From an uncultured Sterolibacteriaceae bacterium (GTDB lineage Bacteria; Pseudomonadota; Gammaproteobacteria; Burkholderiales; Rhodocyclaceae): 64,000 bases of DNA. Location: positions 1-64,000 of the forward strand of contig CALARK010000026.1 in NCBI GenBank assembly GCA_937888595.1. The letters run 5' to 3'. The position numbers were made by a program, and so were the translations under genes. The notes under the pieces are model-generated. The model was given only the letters and a program-made list of their open reading frames with translations, was not told where the DNA came from and did not search any database. Positions 1 through 8,564 of this stretch are shown here, one piece after another. The stretch's first letter is position 1. Every line of letters begins with the position of its first letter.

Positions 1-230
1 GCGGCGGCGAGCCGTCCCGCGACGACGCCGGCGAGATCGCAGCCAAGGCTTTCCCGCGGCAGCCGGGCGAAGTCGGTCGAGAGGATGGCGAAGTCCGCGA
101 GGCGCGCGGCGCAGCGCGGACAAGCGGCGAGATGGTCCATGACGCGGCGGTGCTCGACGCTGGTGAGTTCGGCATCGAGATAGGCGGATAACTGCTCGTC
201 GGAAGCGTGGATTTCATGCGGATCGGTCAT
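1..230 (-). CDS. Zinc-binding anti-sigma factor, N-terminal part (cut by window edge)
   Basis: Reading leftwards from an ATG at 230, about 76 residues are visible before the window ends. They contain the zinc-finger anti-sigma (ZAS) signature His33-x3-Cys37-x2-Cys40, in the context DHLAACPRC, as in ChrR/RsrA/RseA-type proteins that hold an ECF sigma factor inactive. The start overlaps the end of the sigma factor gene by 17 bp, the usual translationally coupled arrangement. The C-terminal part, which would show a membrane span or a sensory domain, is outside the window, so the sensed signal cannot be judged. Confidence 0.8.
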   Translation of the reverse strand, partial: MTDPHEIHASDEQLSAYLDAELTSVEHRRVMDHLAACPRCAARLADFAILSTDFARLPRESLGCDLAGVVAGRLAA

Positions 231-801
231 CTGGACTCTCCCCGGCGTGGTGGCGATAGTGGGCGAGGGCGGCGACGCGCGCGCGCGCCAGGCGCGACTT
301 GACGGTCCCCTCGTTGATGTCGAGCGTCGCGGCGATCTCGGCGTAGCTCATGTCCTCCAGCTCGCGCAGCAGCAGGATCTCGCGCTGCTCGGCCGGTAAT
401 GCCGCGAGGGCGCGTTCCAGGAGGCCGAGGCGCTGCCGGCCTGCCAGCCGCTGTTCCGGCGATGGCGCGGGGTCGCTCTGATCGCCGGCCGTCTCGCCGG
501 AAACGTCGGCGTCGAGGGGGACGAATTCGACCCGTTGGCGCCGGCGCAGCAGATCGCGGGCGGCGTTGCGGGCGATCTGGAACAGCCAGGTGGCGAAGCG
601 CGCCTCGGGCCGCCAGCCAGGCAGGGCATTCCAGGCCTTGAGGAAGCTGTCCTGGGTCAGGTCCATGGCCTCGTCGCGGCTGCCGAGCATGCGCAGGACG
701 AAGCGGAACACGCGCTCCTGGTGGCGGCGCACCAGCAGCTCGAAAGCCTGCCGGTCGCCGGCCTGGGCGCGGGCAGCCAGTTCATCGTCGGCATCGTCCA
801 T
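214..801 (-). CDS. ECF-type RNA polymerase sigma factor (RpoE-like)
   Basis: A 195-residue sigma-70 family protein of normal ECF length. Region 2 lies at about residues 20-90 (LTQDSFLKAWNAL and ATWLFQIARNAARDLLRRR, the -10 recognition and melting part). Region 4 lies at about 130-180 (LPAEQREILLLRELEDMSYA followed by a helix-turn-helix with EGTVKSRLARAR). The linker between them is acidic and proline-rich. It is followed by, and overlaps, a zinc anti-sigma gene, so it is probably a stress-responsive pair. The target promoters and the signal are unknown. The divergent region 802-956 separates it from the reductase operon. Confidence 0.92.
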   Translation of the reverse strand: MDDADDELAARAQAGDRQAFELLVRRHQERVFRFVLRMLGSRDEAMDLTQDSFLKAWNALPGWRPEARFATWLFQIARNAARDLLRRRQRVEFVPLDADVSGETAGDQSDPAPSPEQRLAGRQRLGLLERALAALPAEQREILLLRELEDMSYAEIAATLDINEGTVKSRLARARVAALAHYRHHAGESPDDRSA

Positions 802-884
802 CCTCGGTTTTGTTTCCTCTCGTCGGCCTTTGCGGGTCCGGCATTGTGCTGTTTCTATAACGAAGCGCGGCAGGAAAAGTTCCC

Positions 885-901
885 CATAAGCCTGCCTTAA
901 G
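885..901 (+). promoter_or_regulatory. QseB/PmrA-type response-regulator box upstream of reductase operon
   Basis: CATAAG, five bases, then CTTAAG: two half-sites in direct repeat with an 11-bp period. This is the geometry of PmrA/QseB boxes (YTTAAK-N5-YTTAAK). It lies 56 bp upstream of the 957 start. The bases TTTC follow the second half-site, as they also do at 9867-9872. A QseB-like regulator is encoded at 11466. The binding itself is inferred. Confidence 0.55.
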
Positions 902-956
902 TTTCACGGACTAGCATCAAGACAACGATTCAACCAATCAGGACGACGATCACGCC

Positions 957-2219
957 ATGACCTCGCTTTCCCTGCTGCTGTGGATCGTCCTAGGCATCGC
1001 GCTGCAAGTGGCGCTGTGGCTGGGCATTGGCTTCTGGCGCCACTGGCTGGAATATCAGGCCCTGCGCGGTGGCCAGCCGGCGCCGGTCGCTACGCCCGTC
1101 GAGGCGCGCGAGCCGGCCAACGTCGCGGCCTGGCAGGGCTTCCGTCCCTTCCGCGTCGAACGCAAGACGATCGAGGACGCCGCGCAGTCGATCTGCTCCT
1201 TCTACCTGGTGCCCACCGACGGCCAGCAGTTGCCGGCCTTCCTGCCCGGCCAGTTCCTCACCTTCAGGCTCGACCTGCCGACGGAGCAGATCGTGCGCTG
1301 CTATTCCCTGTCGGACGCGCCGTGCCCGGACCATTACCGCGTTTCGATCAAGCGCGTGCCCGCGCCGGCCGGCAGCGACCTGCCGCCGGGGCGTTCGTCG
1401 AATCACTTCCATGACCGCGTCGCCGTCGGCGACATCCTGCAGGTGCGCGCGCCGGGCGGGCATTTCCACATCGATCGCGGCGACAGCCCGGTGGTGCTGA
1501 TCGGCGGCGGCATCGGCATCACGCCGATGCTGTCGATGCTGCACTGGTGCCTGGCCGCGCAGCCCGGCCGCGAGGTCTGGCTGTTCTACGGCGTGCGCAA
1601 TGGTCGCGAACCGGTCATGAAGGCCGAGCTGGAGGCCCTGGCCGCCGCGCATCCGAACTTCCGGCTGCGCTTCTGCTTCAGCGATCCGCTGCCGGAAGAG
1701 CAGCACGGGCGCGATTACCAGTATCGCGGCCGCGTCGACGTGAATCTGCTGCGCATGAGCTTGCCGCTCAAGCCCTACCACTTCTACATCTGCGGCCCGA
1801 CGCCGATGATGGAAAGCCTCGTGGCCGGGCTGGAAGACTGGGGCGTGCCCGAGGCGCGAATCCACTTCGAGGCCTTCGGCCCGGCTTCGATCAAGCGCCA
1901 GCCGGCAGCCGCAGCGGTGACGGCCGAACCCGCAACCGCAGAATCCCGGACGGCGGACGCGACCGACATCGTGGTCACCTTCGCCAAGTCCGGCAAGCAG
2001 CTGGCGTGGCCGGCCGGCGCCGGCAGCCTGCTCGAATTCGCCGAGGCCAATGGCATCCACGTCGATTCCGGTTGCCGCGCCGGCGGCTGCGGCAGTTGCC
2101 AGACGACGATCCGCTCCGGCGAGGTTGCCTATTCCAACCCGCCCGACTACGATCCCGAGCCGGGCAGCTGCCTGCTCTGTTGCTGCGCGCCCAAGACCAG
2201 CGTGACCCTGGAGGCCTAG
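957..2219 (+). CDS. Membrane-anchored NAD(P)H:ferredoxin-type reductase (FAD + 2Fe-2S)
   Basis: A 420-residue redox protein. An N-terminal membrane anchor (about residues 4-26) is followed by a ferredoxin-reductase FAD domain (FLPGQFLTF and the RCYSLS flavin motif, about 95-125). An NAD(P) domain follows (IGGGIGITPM near 182 and FYICGPTPMM near 278). A C-terminal plant-type 2Fe-2S domain has cysteines in the order Cx4CxxC...C from about residue 373 (SGCRAGGCGSC). An Ala/Pro/Thr-rich linker (about 318-340) joins the last two parts. The next two genes encode a membrane cytochrome b and a multihaem c, so it probably passes electrons from NAD(P)H into that line. The electron acceptor is not known. 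A QseB-type box lies upstream. Confidence 0.85.
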   Translation: MTSLSLLLWIVLGIALQVALWLGIGFWRHWLEYQALRGGQPAPVATPVEAREPANVAAWQGFRPFRVERKTIEDAAQSICSFYLVPTDGQQLPAFLPGQFLTFRLDLPTEQIVRCYSLSDAPCPDHYRVSIKRVPAPAGSDLPPGRSSNHFHDRVAVGDILQVRAPGGHFHIDRGDSPVVLIGGGIGITPMLSMLHWCLAAQPGREVWLFYGVRNGREPVMKAELEALAAAHPNFRLRFCFSDPLPEEQHGRDYQYRGRVDVNLLRMSLPLKPYHFYICGPTPMMESLVAGLEDWGVPEARIHFEAFGPASIKRQPAAAAVTAEPATAESRTADATDIVVTFAKSGKQLAWPAGAGSLLEFAEANGIHVDSGCRAGGCGSCQTTIRSGEVAYSNPPDYDPEPGSCLLCCCAPKTSVTLEA

Positions 2220-2798
2220 ATGACGCGCTCGCTCTGGACCAAGCACATCCTGCCCTTCACCCTGCTGCTCGGCCTGCTGGCGGCGGCGACCCTGGTCGGC
2301 GACTGGCTGCTCCATCGCCTCGACCTTGTCTGGGTGGGCCGCTACCTCGGCATCCCCGGCACGCTGCTGATCATCGGCTCGCTGCTCTATTCGCTGCGCA
2401 AGCGCAAGATGATCACGGCGGGCGACGTCAAGTCCTGGCTGAGCATGCACGAGGTCGGCACCTGGCTCGGCTCGCTGATGGTGCTGCTGCATGCCGGCAT
2501 CCACTTCAACGCCATCCTGCCCTGGCTGGCGACCGTGGCGATGGGCGTGAATGTCATCAGCGGCATGGTCGGCAAGCTATTGCTGCGCCGTTCGCGCGAG
2601 CATGTCCTGGGCAAGCGCGACCACTACCAGTTGCGCGGCCTGCCGAAGCACGAGGTGGAGCAGGCGGTGTTCTGGGACGCGGTGACCCTCGACGCCATGG
2701 CCCGCTGGCGCAAGGTGCATATCCCGATCTTCGTCGTCTTCGCCGTGCTCGCGCTCGGGCATATCGTCAGCATCTTCCTGTTCTGGGGATGGAAATGA
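2220..2798 (+). CDS. Four-helix membrane cytochrome b-like protein
   Basis: A 192-residue protein that begins directly after the reductase stop codon. It has four hydrophobic segments (about residues 8-26, 38-55, 80-115 and 165-188). Several histidines sit in or beside the helices (HEVGTWLG, LLHAGIHFN, KVHIPIF, GHIVSIF), which suits binding of two b haems. It resembles the cytochrome b/ferric reductase transmembrane type rather than a transporter. Its stop overlaps the start of the 8-haem cytochrome gene (ATGA). Its likely role is to carry electrons from the cytoplasmic-side reductase across the membrane. The haem assignment is inferred from the histidine pattern. Confidence 0.7.
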   Translation: MTRSLWTKHILPFTLLLGLLAAATLVGDWLLHRLDLVWVGRYLGIPGTLLIIGSLLYSLRKRKMITAGDVKSWLSMHEVGTWLGSLMVLLHAGIHFNAILPWLATVAMGVNVISGMVGKLLLRRSREHVLGKRDHYQLRGLPKHEVEQAVFWDAVTLDAMARWRKVHIPIFVVFAVLALGHIVSIFLFWGWK

Positions 2799-3559
2799 GC
2801 CGAGTCGTGCAATGGGTCCTCGCGGCGAACCTTCTGGCGATTGCCATGCTGGCCTTCATTTATCCGCACCTGATGGTCGGCCCGGGCAAGCTGATCCCCG
2901 GCCATGCCAAGCTGGAGGCCGATTGTTTCGCCTGCCATGCGGCATTCACCGGCGCCGAATCGCAGCGCTGCATCACCTGCCACACGCCGGCGGATATCGG
3001 CCGCCTGACCACGACCGGCCAGCCGGTCGTCAAGCCGCTGACCAGCACGCCCTTCCACCAGAAGCTCGTCAACGACGACTGCGTGGCCTGCCACAGCGAC
3101 CATGCCGGCGTGAAGCGCTTCCGGCCGACCGGCCACTTCGACCACACGCTGCTGCAAAAGGCGACCCGCGACGAATGCCAGAGCTGCCACAAGTCGCCGA
3201 AGGACAGCCTGCACGAGCAGATCACCGGCAACTGCAGCCAGTGCCACGGCCAGGAGAAATGGACGCCGGCGACCTTCGACCACTTCAAGTATTTCGAGCT
3301 CGACCGCGACCACAATGCGAAATGCGTGACCTGCCACGTGCGCAACGACTACAGCCGCTACACCTGCTACGGCTGCCACGAGCACACGCCGAACAAGATC
3401 CGCCGCGAGCACATCGAGGAAGGGATCCGCGACTTCGACAACTGCGTCGAGTGCCACCGCAACGCCGACGAGCATGACATCCGCGGGGCCGGCCGGGATG
3501 GCGGGGCTAGACGTGGTGAGCGCGAGGGCCGTCGCCGCGGCCGCGAGCACGACGACTGA
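2795..3559 (+). CDS. Periplasmic octahaem c-type cytochrome, membrane-anchored
   Basis: A 254-residue protein starting at the ATG that overlaps the upstream stop. The N-terminus is a signal/anchor helix (about residues 5-27). Eight CxxCH haem-binding motifs follow: CFACH, CITCH, CVACH, CQSCH, CSQCH, CVTCH, CYGCH and CVECH. The tail after the last haem is rich in Arg and Gly and may be disordered. Many additional histidines can serve as second axial ligands. It resembles class III/NapC-NirT-like multihaem electron carriers. With the two genes before it, it forms a predicted NAD(P)H, flavin, Fe-S, haem b, haem c chain ending in the periplasm. The terminal substrate is unknown. Confidence 0.85.
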   Translation: MSRVVQWVLAANLLAIAMLAFIYPHLMVGPGKLIPGHAKLEADCFACHAAFTGAESQRCITCHTPADIGRLTTTGQPVVKPLTSTPFHQKLVNDDCVACHSDHAGVKRFRPTGHFDHTLLQKATRDECQSCHKSPKDSLHEQITGNCSQCHGQEKWTPATFDHFKYFELDRDHNAKCVTCHVRNDYSRYTCYGCHEHTPNKIRREHIEEGIRDFDNCVECHRNADEHDIRGAGRDGGARRGEREGRRRGREHDD

Positions 3560-3775
3560 GGCCGCCGCTCCGCGCTGCGTAAAGCCGATCACGCGGTGTT
3601 CGGCGGTCTGATGCGCCTGCCTGTCCCGCAGCCGGATCGATGGCCCGGCCAGTCCTGGCGCAGGGCCAGGATAAGCAAGCCTTAAGGTTCGCCTTATAGG
3701 ATGCGCAGCGTCGTTTCCGTTCGCGCTGCATGTGACTGATGTATAACGGAACGTGTCTCAAGAAAGGATATCTCC
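3560..3775. other. Intergenic region with regulatory box
   Basis: This 216-bp gap between the octahaem cytochrome and the lipoprotein gene carries one recognisable element, the direct-repeat TAAG box at 3670-3686. A second partly palindromic stretch (CTTAAG ... CCTTAT) follows it. No rho-independent terminator with a T-run and no open reading frame of interest were seen. Confidence 0.5.
3670..3686 (+). promoter_or_regulatory. QseB/PmrA-type response-regulator box upstream of metal-efflux operon
   Basis: GATAAG, five bases, then CTTAAG, with the same 11-bp period as the sites at 885 and 9834. It lies 90 bp before the lipoprotein start. The sequence continues GTTCGCC, close to the TTTC that follows the other boxes. 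A possible -10 hexamer TAGGAT starts 10 bp after it, and TAGCAT sits at the same distance at the 885 site. Regulation by the nearby two-component system is inferred. Confidence 0.5.
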
Positions 3776-4099
3776 ATGAAGACGGGTACTGCATGGATTG
3801 TTGTGTTGTGTGCGGGGGGCCTGCTCGCCGGCTGTGCCGGCACGGGGGCCGGTTACGTGCATCGGGATGGCTGGCGGCCGGGTACGGTGACCGAGATCGG
3901 GAATGACCGGGAAATTCTGGCGCGCTTGTCCGATACCTGCGCCAACGCGGCGGAGGCGCCGACCTACGCTTTGATTCGCTACACGGGGAATTCGCACCTG
4001 CGTTGGCGCGCGTTCCCGGTGCCCGAGGGCATGGATGTCAGGGTCGGTGACACGGTCAGTCTCGACGTCAATGCCTGCAAATTGACCAGGACGGAATAA
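3776..4099 (+). CDS. Small predicted lipoprotein, first gene of RND operon
   Basis: A 107-residue protein with a lipoprotein signal peptide (basic MKTG, hydrophobic stretch, lipobox LLAGC with Cys at about residue 20). The mature part is about 87 residues with two further cysteines (about 60 and 103) that could form a disulphide. I do not recognise a family. It ends 4 bp before the membrane-fusion protein gene, so it is probably cotranscribed with the metal-efflux system. It may be a periplasmic accessory or metal-sensing lipoprotein, but nothing in the sequence proves this. Confidence 0.65.
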   Translation: MKTGTAWIVVLCAGGLLAGCAGTGAGYVHRDGWRPGTVTEIGNDREILARLSDTCANAAEAPTYALIRYTGNSHLRWRAFPVPEGMDVRVGDTVSLDVNACKLTRTE

Positions 4100-4103
4100 G
4101 CAC

Positions 4104-5183
4104 ATGCGAATTCTCATTTTCTTTCTGCTGGCCTGCCTGCCGTGGTTGACAGGGGCTGCCGAAATCCAGATGACGCCGGAGCAGGGCACCCGTCAGGGCG
4201 TCGTGACAGCACCGCTCGGAGAAATGCAGTCGGCCGCCGGCATCCGCTTGCCCGCCCAGGTGGTGGTGCCGCCCGCGCAGATCGAGGTGATCGCCGCGCC
4301 CCTGCCGGCCATGGTGGCGACGGTGCGCGTCGCCCATGGCGAGACGGTGAAAAAGGGGCAGGTGCTCGCCCGCCTGCAGGGGGCGCCGTTGATCGAACTG
4401 CAGCGCGAGTCCGCCGCGGCGCGCGCGCAGGCCGATCTGGCCGGCGAGAGCCTGCGCCGCGACGAAAGCCTCTTCGCCGACGGCATCATTTCCGCTGCGC
4501 GCCTGTCCGCCACCCGTGCGGCTGAGCGCCAGGCGGCCCTGCTGCTCGCCGAGAAACAACTGGCGCTGCGCCTGGCCGGCCTGCCCGAACCCAAGCAGGG
4601 CGGGGCACTGGCTTCCGGCGCGGAAATCCGCGCGCCCTTCGACGGCGTGGTGCTCGATGCGCCCGCGCAGCCCGGGCAACGGGTGGATGCGATGACGCCG
4701 CTGTTCAAGCTGGGGCGCATCGCCCCGCTGTGGCTGGAAATCCAGGCGACGCCGGCGCAGGCGGCGGGCATCGCGCCCGGCGCCGCGGTGAGCGTGCCCG
4801 GCTGCCCGCCGGGCGGGCGCATCACCGTCGTCGCGCCGCATGTCGATGCCCACGACCAGTCGCTGCGCCTGCGCGCCGAACTGCCCTACCGCGTGGCCTG
4901 CGTGCGTCCCTACCAGTTCGTCCAGGTGGATGTGAAGCCCGCCGAGCAGACGACCAGCTATGCCTGGTGGGTTCCGGCCGGCGCGGTGACGCGCCACCTG
5001 TCGCGTACCTGGATCTTCGTCGCCGAGCCGGACGGCTTCCGGCCGGTGGCCGTGCAGGTGCTCGAGGAAACTGCGCAATCGGTCCGCATTGCCGCTCCGG
5101 TCGAGCCGAGCGTCAGGATCGCCGTCAAGGGCATCGCCGCCCTCAAGGGTGCCTGGCTCGGCCTCGGCGCCGGCGAACAGTAA
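4104..5183 (+). CDS. RND efflux periplasmic adaptor (CusB/CzcB type)
   Basis: A 359-residue membrane-fusion protein with a cleavable signal peptide (about residues 1-18, LLACLPWLTGAA). It has a split lipoyl/barrel-sandwich domain (VRVAHGETVKKGQVLARL near 75 and a second half near 175-195, IRAPFDGVVLDAPAQPGQRV), separated by an alpha-helical hairpin rich in Ala/Arg/Glu. A beta-barrel and membrane-proximal region follow. It links the inner-membrane pump at 5188 with the outer-membrane channel at 8561. No N-terminal metal-binding Met/His cluster typical of CusB was seen, so metal specificity is open. Confidence 0.88.
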   Translation: MRILIFFLLACLPWLTGAAEIQMTPEQGTRQGVVTAPLGEMQSAAGIRLPAQVVVPPAQIEVIAAPLPAMVATVRVAHGETVKKGQVLARLQGAPLIELQRESAAARAQADLAGESLRRDESLFADGIISAARLSATRAAERQAALLLAEKQLALRLAGLPEPKQGGALASGAEIRAPFDGVVLDAPAQPGQRVDAMTPLFKLGRIAPLWLEIQATPAQAAGIAPGAAVSVPGCPPGGRITVVAPHVDAHDQSLRLRAELPYRVACVRPYQFVQVDVKPAEQTTSYAWWVPAGAVTRHLSRTWIFVAEPDGFRPVAVQVLEETAQSVRIAAPVEPSVRIAVKGIAALKGAWLGLGAGEQ

Positions 5184-5187
5184 CGCC

Positions 5188-8100
5188 ATGTTCGCGCGAC
5201 TGATTGAGTTTTCCCTGACCCAGCGCCTGCTGGTGCTGGTGGCGGCGCTGATCCTCGTCGGTGGTGGCGTCCTGGCCTTCAACGGCCTGCCGATCGACGC
5301 CTTCCCCGATGTCTCGTCGACCCAGGTCAAGGTGATCATGAAGGCGCCGGGCATGACGCCCGAGGAAGTCGAGGCGCGCATCGTGACGCCGATCGAGGTC
5401 GAACTGCTCGGCATTCCCCACAAGCGCCTGCTGCGTTCGATCGCCAAGTACGCGATCGCCGACATCACCATCGACTTCGAGGACGGTACCGACATCTACT
5501 GGGCCCGGCAGCAGGTGGCCGAACGCCTGGCTGGTGTGCTTGGCGACCTGCCGGCCGGGGCGAGCGGCGGGCTCGCGCCGATCACCACGCCGCTGGGCGA
5601 GATGCTGATGTTCACCATCGAGGGCGACCTGAGCCTCGAGGACAAGCGCACGCTGCTCGACTGGACCATCCGTCCGCAGCTGCGCACCCTGCCGGGCGTC
5701 GCCGATGTCAACAGCCTGGGCGGGCTGGTGCGCACCTTCGAGGTCCAGCCGATTCTGGTGGCGCTCAAGGCGCGTGGCCTGCAGATCAGCGACCTGATGC
5801 ACGCCATCGAGGCGAACAACCGCAACGACGGCGCCGGCCGGCTCACCGAAGGCGAGGAATCGCTGCTGATCCGCGTCGACGGCAGCGCCCGCAGCATCGA
5901 GGACCTGCGTGCCATCGTTGTACACCGTGACGCGCGCGGCAAGGTGACGCGCCTGGGCGACGTGGCGACGGTGCGCATCGGCAGCCTGACGCGCTACGGC
6001 TTCGTCACCCGTGGCGGCCGCGAGGAGGCCGTCGAGGGACTGGTGCTCGGCCTGCGCGGCGCCAACGCGCGCGCCGTGGTCGAGTCGGTGCGCGCCAAGC
6101 TGGCGGAGATCGCTCCCGCGCTGCCGCCAGGCGTTACGACAAAGATCTTTTACGACCGCGGCGCGCTGGTCGACCGCGCCATCGGCACCGTGTCGAAAGC
6201 GCTCGGCGAAGCCATCGTGCTCGTGCTGGTGCTGCTGCTGGCCTTCCTCGGCAACCTGCGCGCAGCTATCGCGGTCGCCTGCGTGCTGCCGCTGGCGGCC
6301 CTGACGACCTTCATCCTGATGCGGCTCACCGGCATGTCGGCGAATCTGATGAGCCTCGGCGGTCTCGCCATCGCCATCGGCATGCTGGTCGATGCCGCGG
6401 TCGTCGTCGTCGAGAACATCGAGAGCCGGCTGGCCGATGCGGGCGGCGAAAAGCTGCCCTTCCTCCACCGCGTCTATCGCGCCGTGCATGAGGTGACGGT
6501 GCCGGTGGTGTCCGGCATGGCGATCATCGTCATCGTCTTCCTGCCGCTGCTGACGCTGCAGGGGCTCGAAGGCAAGCTGTTCATTCCCGTCGCCCTGACC
6601 ATCGTCTTCGCGCTGTCCGGCTCGCTGCTGCTGTCGCTGACAGTGATTCCGGTGCTGACCTCGTACCTGCTAAAGCCGAGTGCATCGCATCACGAGCCCT
6701 GGCTGCCGCGCCAGGCGATGCGACTCTACACGCCGGTGCTGGCATGGAGCCTCGCCAATGCGAAGAAAGTGATCGTGTCGGCACTGGCCCTGCTGGCCGC
6801 GACGGTCATCGCCTTCATGACGATCGGCAAGACCTTCATGCCGACCATGGACGAGGGAGACATCCTGCTACAACTTGCCAAGCTGCCCTCGATCAGCCTG
6901 GAACGCAGCGCCGAGACCGACATGGCGGTACAGCGGGCCCTGCTCGAGCGCATTCCGGAGGTCCGGGATGTGATCGCCCGCGCCGGCTCCGACGAGCTCG
7001 GCCTCGATCCGATGGGGCTGAACGAGACCGACAGCTTCCTCGTGCTGGCGCCGCGCAAGGAATGGCGCAATCCCGACAAGGAGTGGCTGACCGACGAGAT
7101 CCGCAAGGTGATGGCCGATTTTCCCGGCATGGACATCGCCTTCACCCAGCCGATCGAGATGCGCGTTTCGGAAATGCTCACCGGCACCCGCGGCGACCTC
7201 GCCGTCAAGATCTTCGGGCCGGATCTCGACCGGCTCAACGCGCTGGCCGAGCGTGTCGCCACGGTGCTCGAAACCGTGCCCGGGGCGCAGGACGTGCTGA
7301 CGGTGAAGAACGAGGGGGTGCAGTATTTCACCGTCGAGATCGACCGCCTTGCCGCCGGGCGCTTCGGCCTCTCCGTCGAGGAGATCGCCGCCGCGCTACG
7401 TGCCCAGATCGAGGGACAGCCGGTCGGTCTGGTGCTCGAAGGCAACCGCCGCACGCCCTTGGTGATCAAGGGCGGCGAGGGCATGCGCAATTCGCCGGCG
7501 CTGTTCGCCGGCATGCAGCTGGCGCTGCCCGACGGCGGCAACGTGCCGCTGTCGGCACTGGCGCGGCTCAAGCGCGTCGCCGGACCGGTCAAGATCGACC
7601 ACGAGAATGCCAACCGCATGGCGGTGGTGCAGGCCAACGTGACCGGCCGCGACCTGGTCGGCTTCGTCGAGGAGGCGAAGGCGAAGGTGGCGGCCGAGGT
7701 CGAGCTCGGCGAGAACGTGCATCTGGCCTGGGGCGGGCAGTTCGAGAACCAGCAGCGTGCCGCCAAGCGCCTCATGCTCGTCGTGCCGGTCGCGCTGGCG
7801 CTGATCTTCCACATCCTGTTCACCACCTTCGGTTCGGTGCGGCAGGCGGCGATGGTGTTCGTCAATATCCCGTTCGCGCTGATCGGCGGCGTGTTCGCAC
7901 TGCTGCTCGCCGGCGAATACCTGTCGGTGCCGGCCTCGGTGGGATTCATCGCGCTGCTCGGCATCGCGGTGCTCAATGGCCTTGTACTGATTTCCTACTT
8001 CAACCAGCTGCGCGCCCAGGGCCTGCCGTTGCATCGGGTGGTGGTCGAGGGGGCGAAGCGCCGCCTGCGCCCGGTGCTGATGACGGCGAGCATCGCCGCC

Positions 8101-8253
8101 TTCGGCCTCGTGCCGCTGCTGTTCGCTACCGGGCCGGGTTCGGAGATCCAGCGGCCGCTGGCGATCGTCGTCATCGGCGGCCTCGTGACGTCCACGCTGC
8201 TGACGCTGGTGATGCTGCCCATCCTTTACCAACGCTGGGGAAGTGAAACATGA
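5188..8253 (+). CDS. Heavy-metal efflux RND pump (CusA/CzcA family)
   Basis: A 1021-residue inner-membrane proton-driven pump, the full length for the HME-RND family. The N-terminus (FSLTQRLLVLVAALILVGGG) is a typical first helix. The TM4 signature region contains NLMSLGGLAIAIG followed by VDAAVVVVEN, closer to the CusA-like monovalent-metal type than to the DFGxxDGA motif of zinc pumps. Duplicated periplasmic loops and a second six-helix set (about 860-1015) complete the fold. I chose the ATG at 5188, just after the adaptor stop, because upstream in-frame sequence overlaps the adaptor. The likely substrate is Cu/Ag or another metal; this is inference. Confidence 0.9.
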   Translation: MFARLIEFSLTQRLLVLVAALILVGGGVLAFNGLPIDAFPDVSSTQVKVIMKAPGMTPEEVEARIVTPIEVELLGIPHKRLLRSIAKYAIADITIDFEDGTDIYWARQQVAERLAGVLGDLPAGASGGLAPITTPLGEMLMFTIEGDLSLEDKRTLLDWTIRPQLRTLPGVADVNSLGGLVRTFEVQPILVALKARGLQISDLMHAIEANNRNDGAGRLTEGEESLLIRVDGSARSIEDLRAIVVHRDARGKVTRLGDVATVRIGSLTRYGFVTRGGREEAVEGLVLGLRGANARAVVESVRAKLAEIAPALPPGVTTKIFYDRGALVDRAIGTVSKALGEAIVLVLVLLLAFLGNLRAAIAVACVLPLAALTTFILMRLTGMSANLMSLGGLAIAIGMLVDAAVVVVENIESRLADAGGEKLPFLHRVYRAVHEVTVPVVSGMAIIVIVFLPLLTLQGLEGKLFIPVALTIVFALSGSLLLSLTVIPVLTSYLLKPSASHHEPWLPRQAMRLYTPVLAWSLANAKKVIVSALALLAATVIAFMTIGKTFMPTMDEGDILLQLAKLPSISLERSAETDMAVQRALLERIPEVRDVIARAGSDELGLDPMGLNETDSFLVLAPRKEWRNPDKEWLTDEIRKVMADFPGMDIAFTQPIEMRVSEMLTGTRGDLAVKIFGPDLDRLNALAERVATVLETVPGAQDVLTVKNEGVQYFTVEIDRLAAGRFGLSVEEIAAALRAQIEGQPVGLVLEGNRRTPLVIKGGEGMRNSPALFAGMQLALPDGGNVPLSALARLKRVAGPVKIDHENANRMAVVQANVTGRDLVGFVEEAKAKVAAEVELGENVHLAWGGQFENQQRAAKRLMLVVPVALALIFHILFTTFGSVRQAAMVFVNIPFALIGGVFALLLAGEYLSVPASVGFIALLGIAVLNGLVLISYFNQLRAQGLPLHRVVVEGAKRRLRPVLMTASIAAFGLVPLLFATGPGSEIQRPLAIVVIGGLVTSTLLTLVMLPILYQRWGSET

Positions 8254-8564
8254 GCAAGCGCCTCGACGTCTGCCTCAACCTGATCCTGCCGAACGCCCTG
8301 AAGGACCAGGTGCTCGACCAGTTGCTCCGGCATCCGGAATGGGTCGGCCCGTTCATCGCCCACCGCGCCGAGGGCCATGGCGATCCCGACAGCATCGCCA
8401 GCCCTGCCGAGCAGGTGCGCGGCAGGGCCGAACGCGTGCGCATCGAGATTCTGATGGATTCCGGTCATGTCGACGTTCTGCTCGGTCGGTTGCGAACCGA
8501 CTTGTCCAGCCGGGAAAGCATTTGGTGGCTGACCCCGGTCATGTCTTCCGGGAGCTTCCTATGA
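8250..8564 (+). CDS. DUF3240 (PII-like) protein of metal-efflux operon
   Basis: A 104-residue protein whose start overlaps the pump stop codon (ATGA) and whose stop overlaps the start of the outer-membrane channel gene (ATGA). It matches the DUF3240 type: a small ferredoxin-like/PII-like alpha-beta fold commonly encoded beside CusA/CzcA pumps. It probably has a regulatory or metal-sensing role in the cytoplasm. The tight coupling on both sides indicates it is made together with the pump. No catalytic motif is visible. Confidence 0.75.
   Translation: MSKRLDVCLNLILPNALKDQVLDQLLRHPEWVGPFIAHRAEGHGDPDSIASPAEQVRGRAERVRIEILMDSGHVDVLLGRLRTDLSSRESIWWLTPVMSSGSFL

Noticed and set aside
990..2504. Long open frame on the minus strand opposite the reductase gene
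   Set aside because: A GC-rich codon shadow: low-complexity His/Arg/Ala composition and no family features, while the plus strand has a clear flavoprotein.
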